In this document: piece by piece, positions 8,986 through 18,330 of the stretch
Layout of the letters: every line of letters begins with the position of its first letter
How positions within the stretch are numbered: the stretch's first letter is position 1
NCBI GenBank assembly: GCA_020696345.1
Contig: JAEHCK010000028.1
Location: 1-39,414 of the forward strand
Direction: 5' to 3'
Source: Thermoplasmata archaeon
GTDB lineage: Archaea > Thermoplasmatota > Penumbrarchaeia > JAEHCK01
Length of the DNA stretch: 39,414 nucleotides
Made by a program: the position numbers and the translations under genes
Notes under the pieces: generated by a model
Databases searched by the model: none
What the model was told of the DNA's origin: nothing
What the model saw: only the letters and a program-made list of their open reading frames with translations

Positions 8986-11688
8986 TTGTTCCTAAATGAG
9001 AGGAAAAAGATTTTCGCAATATTGGTAATATTGATATTTATTTCACTGGCGTGGAATCCAGTTGCTAATATTATTGGGGAATTTGACTCAGTGAGAATCA
9101 CTAACGAAATCGAAAGAATGCAACAAGATCAAAGATCTGGATCAGATATAAAATTTGCCCCGTCACCGGCAATACTACAGTACCGGGCACCAACACCTGG
9201 TCAAACCCCGGAAGATCCTTGGAACGATTATCAAATAATGACAAAGATCGTATGTGGGATCAATATCCCGGTAAATTCCAAAAACGAAAGTTATATTTAT
9301 TGTTTCGAAAGTATTAACGGTGCAGCTCAGGAGAATAATGTCTCTTGGAAATTTTTGATCAGCAACGAATCAGCCATTTATTCCTCACCCGCTATCGCAA
9401 ATATTGACCCTTCGACCGATACCCCGGAAATTGTTTTTTGTGCAGATGATGGATATATCTACTGCTTGAATGTTGATGGCAAATTATTATGGAAATACTG
9501 TTTAGATGACACCGGTCAATTTCCCATAAGATCCTCACCAGCAATTGCAGACATTTATGATGACCCCGATACCAACGCAGATAATGGATACCTGGAAATT
9601 GTTGTTGGTTCTAATAATAAAGCCATATATTGCATTTATTATGAAGTATCCACATCCGAATGGAAAGTAAAAAATAAATTTATCACCGACGGAGAAATAA
9701 TTTCATCTCCGACTATTGCAGACATAGATGACGATGGATACCTGGACATAGTTATAGGTTCTGACGACGGTAAGATCTATTGTTTGGACCATCAATTGAA
9801 AAAGCATTGGGATCTCTATACTGGGTCACCAATAAGATCAACCGCAGGAATTGCCGATATAAACTGGGATGGAGATCTGGAAATAGTAATGGGATCGGAT
9901 GATGGTTATGTCTATTGTTTGGACAAGAATGGTGACCAAATTGATTCATATTCTATAGGAACTCCGATCAGAAGTTCACCTACCATTGCAAATATTGACC
10001 CAAGCGACGGGGAACTTGAGTTTGTTATAGGGTACGAATCGGGAACAATTTTTTCAAGAACACATGCAGATTGTTTTCAACTTGAAAAAGATGGTAGCGC
10101 TCAGTGGAAAATTAATAAAAAATGGACATTTTCAGAAAATCATTTCCAAAGTCTGGATCTAAAATTGAATGTAATTGCGGTAGATAAAAATGACTATCCG
10201 GATGGGGTTTATGAGGTAATTGTATCTGATGGGTATAATATATTTATTCTTGACTCTCAGGGTAATAAAGAAACCGAATATTCCGACCATTTGCATGGTG
10301 GTTCACCAGTTGTTGCAGATATAGATAACGATGGCAAATTAGAAATTACGGTGGGGTACCACATTATAAATTTAAACACGAATACAAAGCATTTAAAGAT
10401 TGAACAAACGAATTACAAATGTCCACCACATGTAATTAAATGGGGAATGTTTGGCGCAGGTGAGAAGCATAATGGTAACGGTGATAATAGATTCGCGATA
10501 TTGATCGAAGGAAGCATGGGAGATAATGATTTTGAACAAGAGCAATTTAGAAGTGATATTCAGGAGATGGCCAGGATACTCACGGTTCACCCGAATAATA
10601 ATGGCCCCGGTTATACTGGGCATTATTTAAAAGATCATATATTCTATGTTGGAGTTCATGATGATATTCCGGAACTGACTTTGTATAGAAAGATACCGGA
10701 AAATAATGATTTGGATGATCCAAATAATAATGCTCCTGATGATGAAACAGGAAAAGAAAGAATTTTCGACGCAATTAACAAAGTTGCCAGTCTATGCGAT
10801 TCATATGATAGTGTAATATTCTATTATACGTCTCATGGTAAATATAACGGGTCCGGTTATAATAGTAGAACTTATCTCTTCGACGCCAATGATTGTCATT
10901 ACCCATATTCAAAAACTGGCGATCTAAGCCCTACAGAATTAAATGACGCATTAAATAAAATTATTTGTTGGAAATTATTCATAATTTTACAACCATGTTA
11001 TTCTGGCAATTGGATAAAATACTTAGATAATAAAGGAAATCGAATCATAATTGCAAGTGATATATCAACAAATCCAGGCGCCCAAAGTAAGATCGTAATA
11101 TTTGATAAATGTAATATTATAATTTCAGATTCCGCTGTACATGACCTATACTGGGTTGGAACCCTGAAAAAAGATGGAATTACATATTATGGTATTGATG
11201 ATAGTGATCCTAAAATAGATGGTGAAGAATACGATAATGATGATACTGACCAACAAGAATTTGGAAAAACATTTCACGAATGGTATTGTTGGGTTAAGCG
11301 TCCGGAGTCAATTGACGATCTATATGAAATTGATAAAAGTAGATCAGATAATCTTGATTTGAATGGAAACCCGCAATTCAATAATATGTTTTATGAGAAT
11401 TTTAAAGATTCAGGGACTGAATTCGTATCCGGATTAATAGAATCGTTCTTCAAGGATTATCTTACCGGGAGTTCTCCTACGCCTAATAACAAGCTAGATG
11501 CTGATGAACATACACAAAATAGATATTTACAAACGAATGGGGATTCAAACGGATATATATCATGTAAAGAAGCTTTTGATTTTATGAACATTTGGCATTT
11601 TGGCATTCAAATCAAAAGAGGCTGGGAGGACTGCCCGGAAATAGAATATACCAAATTACCGGAAGGTGAGAATTATTTATTATTCTAA
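8986..11688 (+). CDS. Secreted FG-GAP beta-propeller with caspase/legumain-like cysteine protease domain
   Basis: A 900-residue exported protein. The start is TTG at 8986, with TTGGGGAT just upstream. A Lys-rich N-terminus and hydrophobic run (about 6-30) form the signal sequence. About 80-490 is an FG-GAP/PQQ-like propeller: repeats such as IADIDDDGYLDIVIGSDDG carry Asp-rich calcium-loop signatures and the strand motif IYCLD. From about 500 the chain resembles clan CD proteases (caspase, legumain C13). After a strand ending VIFYYTSHGK, the catalytic His is His617. After a strand ending LFIILQPCYSG, the catalytic Cys is Cys671. Their spacing and the HG and CxSG settings are as in the clan. 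The C-terminal 200 residues are acidic with no recognised domain. No membrane anchor was seen at the C-terminus. The target is unknown. The gene overlaps the next one by 23 bases, so the two proteins are probably made together. Confidence 0.85.
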   Translation: MFLNERKKIFAILVILIFISLAWNPVANIIGEFDSVRITNEIERMQQDQRSGSDIKFAPSPAILQYRAPTPGQTPEDPWNDYQIMTKIVCGINIPVNSKNESYIYCFESINGAAQENNVSWKFLISNESAIYSSPAIANIDPSTDTPEIVFCADDGYIYCLNVDGKLLWKYCLDDTGQFPIRSSPAIADIYDDPDTNADNGYLEIVVGSNNKAIYCIYYEVSTSEWKVKNKFITDGEIISSPTIADIDDDGYLDIVIGSDDGKIYCLDHQLKKHWDLYTGSPIRSTAGIADINWDGDLEIVMGSDDGYVYCLDKNGDQIDSYSIGTPIRSSPTIANIDPSDGELEFVIGYESGTIFSRTHADCFQLEKDGSAQWKINKKWTFSENHFQSLDLKLNVIAVDKNDYPDGVYEVIVSDGYNIFILDSQGNKETEYSDHLHGGSPVVADIDNDGKLEITVGYHIINLNTNTKHLKIEQTNYKCPPHVIKWGMFGAGEKHNGNGDNRFAILIEGSMGDNDFEQEQFRSDIQEMARILTVHPNNNGPGYTGHYLKDHIFYVGVHDDIPELTLYRKIPENNDLDDPNNNAPDDETGKERIFDAINKVASLCDSYDSVIFYYTSHGKYNGSGYNSRTYLFDANDCHYPYSKTGDLSPTELNDALNKIICWKLFIILQPCYSGNWIKYLDNKGNRIIIASDISTNPGAQSKIVIFDKCNIIISDSAVHDLYWVGTLKKDGITYYGIDDSDPKIDGEEYDNDDTDQQEFGKTFHEWYCWVKRPESIDDLYEIDKSRSDNLDLNGNPQFNNMFYENFKDSGTEFVSGLIESFFKDYLTGSSPTPNNKLDADEHTQNRYLQTNGDSNGYISCKEAFDFMNIWHFGIQIKRGWEDCPEIEYTKLPEGENYLLF

Positions 11689-14600
11689 AATAATATCAAG
11701 ATCCATAATATTATTACTAATAACATCAGGTTTAATTGGCTTTATAATTTTAGTAGACTTTCTAGAGGATGGAAATGTAAAAGCCTCATCTATTATCGTC
11801 GACTGCAATGGTGGCGGCGATTATTTAACTATCCAAGATGCATTGGCTTCAGCCGGCGATGGAGATACTATTTTAGTCTGGGCAGGGAGTTATCACGAGA
11901 GTATCCTGGTAAATAAGGCTGTTACCATCATCGGTAATAATACTATAAATACAATAATCAAAGGTACCGGCAGTGCGGAAGTTGTGCAAATTACGGCTAA
12001 TTGGGCGAATATCTCCGGGTTTACTATAACTAGTAATGGGGTTGCTGACGTTGGAATTAGCATAACAAATGCTAATAATTGTAACATTTCTAACAATACA
12101 ATGGTATCATGTGGTTTGCATATTATCGGAAATAAGCTCACTCAGTGGAATACACATGTTATTGATAATAGCAATACGGTAAATGGTAAACCACTTTATT
12201 ACTGGAAAAATATCAATGTGGGCATTATCCCACCCGGTGCAGGCCAGGTCATACTTGCAAACTGCACAAATATTACTGTTGAGAATCAGAACCTTAGCAA
12301 TGGAAGTATTGGTATCCAACTGGGCTTTTCAAACCACAATTCGATAGAAAATAACGTTTTCATCCAAAACAATAAATTTGGCATTCACCTTTATGGATCC
12401 AAATTGAATATTGTAGCAAACAATACTTGTAATTCTAACGAATGGAACGCAATAAACCTTGAGACGTCCGATACGAATATCATCATCAATAACACATGCT
12501 TGAATAATAATAACGGTATCAACATATACGAATCTAACTCGAATACCATCATCCACAATACTTGCAACTCAAATCACAATGATGGCATTAGCATTACGGA
12601 ATCAAGCTCAAACATCATTAAAAACAACACCTGCAATTCAAACTATGATGACGGTATTGATATTTTTGAGTCGGGCGAAAATACTATTATTAATAATACC
12701 TGTATATCAGATAACGATTATGGCATCGTACTTCAAAATACAAAATTAGCCATTATAATAAATAATACGATGGTTTCTTGCGGTTTTCATATTATTGGCT
12801 TTATCGTTTCTCAATATGATTCCCATACTATTTCCATTAACAATACTGTTAATGGCAAGTCTCTATATTATTGGAAAAATGTCAATGATAAAAAAATACC
12901 CTCAGGTGCAGGTCAAGTAATACTTGTCAATTGCTCCAAAATAATCATTGAGAATCAGAACCTTAGCAATGGAAGTACTGGTATAGAACTATTTTTTTCA
13001 CATAATAATGATATAATAAACAATTTGTGTAACGGAAACAATGATTATGGTATTTATCTATGGAGGTCTGACCAGAACGTTTTAGTTAATAATAAATGCA
13101 ACTTGAGCGTTTATCATGGTATTATATTATCAGAGTCCGATTCAAATACTATCGCCAATAACACCTGTAACTCGAATAATGTTTATGGCATATACTTGAA
13201 ATATTCCAGATCAAACACGATCATAAATAATATCTGCGACTCGAATATTAAGTTTGGGATAATATTAAGGAATTCCAAATATAATATTATTACATATAAT
13301 ATGTGTAATTCAAATAATTATTATGGTATTTATCTGGATAAGTCGGACTCGAATGATATCGATAATAACATTTGCAATTCAAATATCCATGATGGAATAT
13401 GGTTGGGTGTTTCCAGTTTAAATACTATTAATAATAATACCTGCAATTCGAACCATTACAGTGGCGTTAATATTGAAACATCCTACTCCAACGTAGTTAT
13501 CAACAATACCTGCAATTCAAATACCAACTACGGCATTTTTTTCTTTGGATCTATCTCGACAGATATTATTAACAATACTTGCTTGGATAATAATTATGGA
13601 ATCGCACTTAGTAATTCTCGTTTAAATAATATTATAAACAATAACCTTAGTTTGAACGATTATATTGGTATTTTACTGGAAAATGCTGAATTAAACCTTA
13701 TTATCAATAATACATGCATTTCAAACCAATGGGTCGGCATCGAAATTCTACAATCAGATTGGAATTTTATTGAAAATAATACCTGCTGTTTAACCGATGT
13801 TGGCATTTACCTCCATGAATCGCACTCGAATACTATAGTCAGTAATGTATGTAATTCAAACGATTATTATGGTATCTATCTAAAACGGTCAACTTCAAAT
13901 TTGATTATTGACAATATCTGCAGTTTAAACATCAAATATGGAATTACTCTAAATCGTTCTAGTATAAACACATTCGAAAACAATAATATATCAAACAACG
14001 GGGATGGAATTTATCTGCATTCAGGTTCCAACAATAATGCTTTCTTTGAAAATATTATTTCAACCAATTCAAATTTAGGTATCTCAATAAAATCTGGTTG
14101 TGATCAGAACCGATTTTTCCATAACAATATTATTACAAATATAAAACAGGCCGAGGAAGAAGCAATTGGACTTAATTATTGGGATAATGGTAATGGTGAG
14201 GGTAACTATTGGTCGGATTATTTGGGTTTGGATAACGGTTCAGGCGGGCGGGTACCGCGAGATGGTATAGGTGACACGGAATTACCGCACTTAGCTCTAG
14301 ATCATCATCCGTTCATTAAATTCTCTGGCTGGTTATACCCCGGCACACCAATCCTGATCAACCCCGGTCATGTAGACGTAGACCCAGATGGGAATTATAC
14401 GCTCTCATGGAACCATACCCGTGAAACTATGGGGTATATTCTAGAAGGAACTAATAATGAAAAATTCATTTTTTCTTTGGTTATATATAAAGGCTCAAAA
14501 AATATTATTAATATAACTGGTAAAAAAGAAGGTATTTATTTCTATCGCGTTAGATCATTCAATGAATATTACGAGAGTAATTGGTCCAATATAGTAAATA

Positions 14601-16093
14601 TCACTGTAGATCATTTACCAAATATTCCCCAAGATCTTATTGTTTCGGTTTACCTGCCAGGGAATGCACTCAATCTCTCGTGGGTTCCAAACCTACAGGA
14701 TACAAAAGAATATGAGTTATACTTCAAAAACGATACTATTACCCAATGGAGATATCTGGATAATATTACACACACAGTGAACATGTACGATCATACAAAC
14801 TTATCAGATGGACAAACTTATTATTATAAAATTCGTGCGATAGATCCACGAAATCAATACTCGAGTTTTTCAAAATCCGTGAGTGCTATTCCCATGGACT
14901 CCATCGCACCAAACAAGCCCAAAGGTCTTTCCGTAGCCAAGAGCACAATAGATTCTATTACTTTGGTTTGGAAAGCAAACACCGAACCCGATCTTGAAGG
15001 TTACAATATATATACAAGTTTCACAGGTAGTCCAGGAGATTGGGGGAAACCTATTCATACTACTTTAAAAGGAACTGAAGAATTTATTGATATAAATATC
15101 AATTTTCAAAAGCCATATTATTATGTGATCACAGCTTTTGATGAGGTTCCTAATGAATCAGGATATTCCGAAATGATTTTAGGGCCATTCCCTCCCGAGA
15201 TCAATAACTCAATAACCGATTTCGAACTCCCGGAGGATACATACGATGATTCAACAATCAATCTATACCGCTGGTTCAAAGATGTCAACAACGGCCCTTT
15301 ATACTTCCATTGTGATGGCCAGGACCATATTAATGTCACTATTCATCAAGAAAATGGCACTGTTACATTATTGCCTGAGAAGGATTGGAATGGCCTAGAA
15401 AATTTAACATTCTTTGCTAATGATAGTGTCTTTGAGATATCAGGCAGTGTAATTATCAATGTAACACCGGTTAATGATCCACCGGGAATCGTAGAAATTC
15501 TAATGCCAAAAGAAGGTCAAAAAATTGAGAATGGGACATCTATTAATTTTACGGCGATTTGTTATGATCCAGATCTACCTTACGGTGACGAGTTAACTTT
15601 TAATTGGTTATCCAATATCTCCGGCGAGCTTGGAGTGGGTGAAATATTAACAAATATAACCTTGCCTGGTGGTAATCATTTAATAACTTTACAAGTGTCG
15701 GATATTGTTGGGGAGATGTCTAATGCAAGTGTTAATGTCACGGTAACCGATAGGGATATAAATGGTTCAAAACCTGATAAATCAGAGGATGATTCAATTT
15801 TTATCTTCTTGAGTATAACAATTTGTGTAATCATAATTATTATTATCATATTATTCATATTTCCTGGCTTCATATTTCCCGGCTGGGGTAAGTTATTGGA
15901 AAAAATTAATAAAAAAGATGAATCAACAACTGACTTGGGGACTTCTGCTCCACCCAACGAGGAGCTTAAGAAATCTGGTATTGAATCATCAACTGAAGAT
16001 TCCGCAAAACCATCAACAGAGAATATAAATAAAGATTCTAATGAATCATCGGAAAAAGCTGGATCATCTGAGATTGAAAACAGTGAAAACTAA
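11666..16093 (+). CDS. Surface protein: Cys-ladder NosD-type beta-helix, fibronectin III domains, TM anchor
   Basis: A 1475-residue exported protein. The GTG start at 11666 lies inside the end of the protease gene, with GGAAG immediately before it. No in-frame ATG precedes the signal/TM segment (about 12-31), so translation by re-initiation is likely. About 40-860 is a pectate-lyase-like beta-helix that opens with GGGDYLTIQDALASAGDG. It contains two copies of an inserted module (about 149-220 and 371-440) with NTVNGKxLYYWKN and GAGQVILxNC. Most other coils follow NNTCNSNxxxGIYLxxSxSN, about 23 residues long, so cysteines stack along the helix. Then come three FN3-like domains (about 890-1175), a cadherin-like domain ending TPVNDPPG, a PKD-like domain, a TM helix near 1377-1405 and a Ser/Glu/Lys-rich tail of about 70 residues. 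A partner role for the co-encoded protease is inferred. Confidence 0.88.
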   Translation: MRIIYYSKIISRSIILLLITSGLIGFIILVDFLEDGNVKASSIIVDCNGGGDYLTIQDALASAGDGDTILVWAGSYHESILVNKAVTIIGNNTINTIIKGTGSAEVVQITANWANISGFTITSNGVADVGISITNANNCNISNNTMVSCGLHIIGNKLTQWNTHVIDNSNTVNGKPLYYWKNINVGIIPPGAGQVILANCTNITVENQNLSNGSIGIQLGFSNHNSIENNVFIQNNKFGIHLYGSKLNIVANNTCNSNEWNAINLETSDTNIIINNTCLNNNNGINIYESNSNTIIHNTCNSNHNDGISITESSSNIIKNNTCNSNYDDGIDIFESGENTIINNTCISDNDYGIVLQNTKLAIIINNTMVSCGFHIIGFIVSQYDSHTISINNTVNGKSLYYWKNVNDKKIPSGAGQVILVNCSKIIIENQNLSNGSTGIELFFSHNNDIINNLCNGNNDYGIYLWRSDQNVLVNNKCNLSVYHGIILSESDSNTIANNTCNSNNVYGIYLKYSRSNTIINNICDSNIKFGIILRNSKYNIITYNMCNSNNYYGIYLDKSDSNDIDNNICNSNIHDGIWLGVSSLNTINNNTCNSNHYSGVNIETSYSNVVINNTCNSNTNYGIFFFGSISTDIINNTCLDNNYGIALSNSRLNNIINNNLSLNDYIGILLENAELNLIINNTCISNQWVGIEILQSDWNFIENNTCCLTDVGIYLHESHSNTIVSNVCNSNDYYGIYLKRSTSNLIIDNICSLNIKYGITLNRSSINTFENNNISNNGDGIYLHSGSNNNAFFENIISTNSNLGISIKSGCDQNRFFHNNIITNIKQAEEEAIGLNYWDNGNGEGNYWSDYLGLDNGSGGRVPRDGIGDTELPHLALDHHPFIKFSGWLYPGTPILINPGHVDVDPDGNYTLSWNHTRETMGYILEGTNNEKFIFSLVIYKGSKNIINITGKKEGIYFYRVRSFNEYYESNWSNIVNITVDHLPNIPQDLIVSVYLPGNALNLSWVPNLQDTKEYELYFKNDTITQWRYLDNITHTVNMYDHTNLSDGQTYYYKIRAIDPRNQYSSFSKSVSAIPMDSIAPNKPKGLSVAKSTIDSITLVWKANTEPDLEGYNIYTSFTGSPGDWGKPIHTTLKGTEEFIDININFQKPYYYVITAFDEVPNESGYSEMILGPFPPEINNSITDFELPEDTYDDSTINLYRWFKDVNNGPLYFHCDGQDHINVTIHQENGTVTLLPEKDWNGLENLTFFANDSVFEISGSVIINVTPVNDPPGIVEILMPKEGQKIENGTSINFTAICYDPDLPYGDELTFNWLSNISGELGVGEILTNITLPGGNHLITLQVSDIVGEMSNASVNVTVTDRDINGSKPDKSEDDSIFIFLSITICVIIIIIIILFIFPGFIFPGWGKLLEKINKKDESTTDLGTSAPPNEELKKSGIESSTEDSAKPSTENINKDSNESSEKAGSSEIENSEN

Positions 16094-16111
16094 TTTTTTT
16101 TTAAAATATAT

Positions 16112-17200
16112 TCAAACATTAAACGCACTACCACGAAAGGTCACCACCCATTCCATCAGATCTTTTAGGTTTCGTGAGCTCGCACCCAATACTTTGCTCG
16201 GCTCCACAATACAGTGCATGTAACAATCCTTGCAATCCGCCACCTTATCCCGAAGTTCTTTTACCTCATCCGAGAACCAGAGCTCCTTCAGATCGTAAGT
16301 GTTTACAATATCATAAAATTTAGTGACCTTGGCATCCCAACAAGGTATAGCCACCTCACCCTCTTTACGCACACAGCAGAATAAATTGGGATAACACCTG
16401 AAATCAAAGTCCTCGGTCAAAAACGTTTCCAAATATGCTTTTGAGGTTAAGATCGGATAATTCCGCTTCATCTTTATGATCTGTTTGATCAATTTTTTCA
16501 CGGAGTCGCGTTCATTTCGCCAGTCCATCTCTTTCGGATTATATCGTGAGCCATCGGATACAATTTCGGTCCAATAGTCATGAAATGTGGCAAAATCGAT
16601 CATAATGCCACGCACACCAAGCTCTTTGGAAAGCTTGATCACCTTTGGTATCTGGTCAATGTTTTTTGAACAGACTACCGTATTAATTATAATGTTGCAT
16701 TTATTTTCCTCGGAAAGCTCTTGGGCGGCTTTGATATTATCCAAAACAGTTTCGTATTTATCAACACCGCGCAGCTCGTGATACAGCTCACGATCGACAA
16801 CATCTAAGGAGATCACTATTACATCGAAAGCTGCTGTTGCCTTGTCCATCATCTTATGCAGATTGATCCCGTTTGTACTTACCTGCATGATCAGATTCTT
16901 GCTATGGCCATACTCTGCTAACTCGCAAATATCCTTGCGCAAGAACGGCTCGCCGCCAAGAAATGATACTGCAACTATGTTCATTTCACGGAATTGTGAC
17001 AGTATATGTTTCATTGCTTTGGTTCCCACCTCACCCTTTTTCAAATCTTCTCTCTCGTTACCAATGGGGCAAAATGAACACTTTGAATTGCACCTACGCG
17101 TTAGTTCCAGTGAACCAAAATACGGATAGCCTTTATGCAATATCTTGTTTACCATGAAGGTTTTTATGAACCGTTTTGAGCTAGGACCGAGTGTTACCAT
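16112..17200 (-). CDS. Radical SAM enzyme with C-terminal SPASM-like Cys cluster
   Basis: S-adenosylmethionine radical enzyme. The cluster-binding CxxxCxxC is Cys37, Cys41 and Cys44 in RRCNSKCSFCPIG, followed by the SAM-binding GGEPFLRKD. The C-terminus has Cys in RCYPNLFCC, IPCWDA and ADCKDCYMHC, as in SPASM or twitch domains that bind extra iron-sulfur clusters. Such proteins often mature peptides or modify cofactors or lipids (PqqE, MoaA-like and AlbA-like relatives); the substrate here cannot be read. It ends tail-to-tail with the beta-helix gene, 18 bases apart. The ATG at 17200 is used, although an in-frame Met at residue 16 is possible. No small precursor peptide was recognised beside it. 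Confidence 0.85.
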   Translation of the reverse strand: MVTLGPSSKRFIKTFMVNKILHKGYPYFGSLELTRRCNSKCSFCPIGNEREDLKKGEVGTKAMKHILSQFREMNIVAVSFLGGEPFLRKDICELAEYGHSKNLIMQVSTNGINLHKMMDKATAAFDVIVISLDVVDRELYHELRGVDKYETVLDNIKAAQELSEENKCNIIINTVVCSKNIDQIPKVIKLSKELGVRGIMIDFATFHDYWTEIVSDGSRYNPKEMDWRNERDSVKKLIKQIIKMKRNYPILTSKAYLETFLTEDFDFRCYPNLFCCVRKEGEVAIPCWDAKVTKFYDIVNTYDLKELWFSDEVKELRDKVADCKDCYMHCIVEPSKVLGASSRNLKDLMEWVVTFRGSAFNV

Positions 17201-17243
17201 AATGTACCCAAATTTAATATTTAATCTTAAACTTTTGTATTAT

Positions 17244-17285
17244 AAAAATACGCAAATTATTATTCAATTTGCAAAACGTTTCTTA
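17244..17285 (-). repeat. About 45-bp 3'-end repeat, copy 1
   Basis: AAAAATACGCAAATTATTAT and following bases resemble 20822-20869 and 35584-35632. Shared blocks are the A-run, a GCG element, ATTATTC, a GC-AA element and a T-run. The copy abuts the stop of the minus-strand gene at 17283. It is the most diverged of the three copies. Confidence 0.5.
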
Positions 17286-17753
17286 ATCTCCGTACTTATC
17301 GAACAGATCATCTAATTTTTCTTTTCTCTTTTTTAAAGGACGGTTGCTTGGTTTCTGTCGTTGCTGTTTGCGCTTTCGTGGTCGTGGTGTTTGTGTTGGT
17401 CCTGGTTCTGGTGGAGGCGGTGGAGGCGTGGGCATTCTATGTCTACGTGGCCTTTGCCGTGGTTCAGCCTCATGGTATCCATTTTCATCGTAATCACTAT
17501 ACTCATCGTAATGATCGTGTGGCGGCTTCTCATAATAATCATCATGCCGTGGAGGCCGCGAACGCCGGGGCGGCTCAGATGGGTATTCTTCAGACTCTGA
17601 CAACTCGCGATATTTTCGGTTGCGCTCTTTTTTCAATGAGGTCTCCACCACTTTCAGATCCTTTCTTACCATTACAAATTTACGCAGCTCTATCAATAAC
17701 CAGACTACCAAGATCATACTGGGAATGAATGCCAATGAACAAAACGTGTTCAT
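17283..17753 (-). CDS. Small membrane protein with Pro/Arg-rich cytoplasmic tail
   Basis: 156 residues of unknown function. A single TM helix at about 6-22 (IPSMILVVWLLIEL) is followed by a charged segment (about 25-52), then a long low-complexity tail with a His/Asp/Tyr-rich stretch near 70-92, a PTPPPPPPEP run near 108-117 and a Lys/Arg-rich region, ending in an acidic DDLFDKYGD. The tail looks disordered and could bind nucleic acid or a partner. The start fits a leaderless promoter: TTTAATATTA lies about 20-25 bases upstream on the minus strand. It is divergent from the next small membrane gene, 94 bases away, so the two may share control. Confidence 0.65.
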   Translation of the reverse strand: MNTFCSLAFIPSMILVVWLLIELRKFVMVRKDLKVVETSLKKERNRKYRELSESEEYPSEPPRRSRPPRHDDYYEKPPHDHYDEYSDYDENGYHEAEPRQRPRRHRMPTPPPPPPEPGPTQTPRPRKRKQQRQKPSNRPLKKRKEKLDDLFDKYGD

Positions 17754-17816
17754 GTTATTCTGAATTGTTTTAATATTATTGAAGTTTTGCGTAATAAATG
17801 AACAATATGAAAAATC

Positions 17817-17824
17817 TTTATAAC
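17817..17824 (+). promoter_or_regulatory. TATA box for the small membrane protein at 17848
   Basis: TTTATAAC is centred about 27 bases before the ATG at 17848. No ribosome site lies between, so the mRNA is predicted to be leaderless. Confidence 0.6.
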
Positions 17825-17847
17825 TTGATCTGTATTATGTAGATCGT

Positions 17848-18063
17848 ATGGAACAAGAACCTGAAATTGGCAGTTTCCAGCCCGAAGTGGGTTCCGAACA
17901 ACCGGACGCATCCATTGGTTCTATTATTGGTACATTTCGTGATAAAGGGATCATCGGTGCGATTGATGACGAATCTATGGGGCCACATACTCATCTTGCC
18001 TTCTTGTTATCCCTGGTTTTTTTGCTGGCAATAATAATCGGGATCGTTCAACTGGCAATGTAA
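17848..18063 (+). CDS. Small single-TM protein of unknown function
   Basis: 71 residues: an acidic N-terminal half (EQEPEIGSFQPEVGSEQ), a glycine/isoleucine segment, and one C-terminal TM helix (about 49-69, LAFLLSLVFLLAIIIGIVQL), as in tail-anchored proteins. A well-placed TATA box and a leaderless ATG support it as a real gene. Codon use resembles its neighbours. The TAA stop lies inside the first degenerate unit of a 28-bp repeat array. No family was recognised. Confidence 0.6.
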   Translation: MEQEPEIGSFQPEVGSEQPDASIGSIIGTFRDKGIIGAIDDESMGPHTHLAFLLSLVFLLAIIIGIVQLAM

Positions 18064-18216
18064 TTACTGAGAAGTTTTATATTTCAATTAATTAATGGGA
18101 TGTTCTATATTTCAATTAATTACTAGGATGTTCTATATTTCAATTAATTACTAGGATGTTCTATATTTCGATTAATTACTGGGATGTTCTATTTTATGAT
18201 TAAGTATCAAGATGTC
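18049..18216 (+). repeat. 28-bp GGATGTT array A, single orientation
   Basis: Five clear 28-bp units at 18077, 18105, 18133, 18161 and 18189, plus a degenerate unit (18049-18076) that overlaps the last codons and stop of the preceding gene. Units read CTATATTTC, then ATTAATTACT, then a GGATGTT end. The unit at 18161 matches 27 of 28 positions of the reverse complement of the unit at 30294. Positions 18217-18330, up to the stop of the convergent radical SAM gene, hold only a faint possible inverted half. Confidence 0.85.
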
Positions 18217-18330
18217 TGATTTGTTATTGTTAATACTAAATAGTAATCTTAAACATTATCAAATAATATTAATCCTAGTCATCCCTATGTCAGATAACTT
18301 GGTTATATGCAAAATCATATTTGAAAAGTT

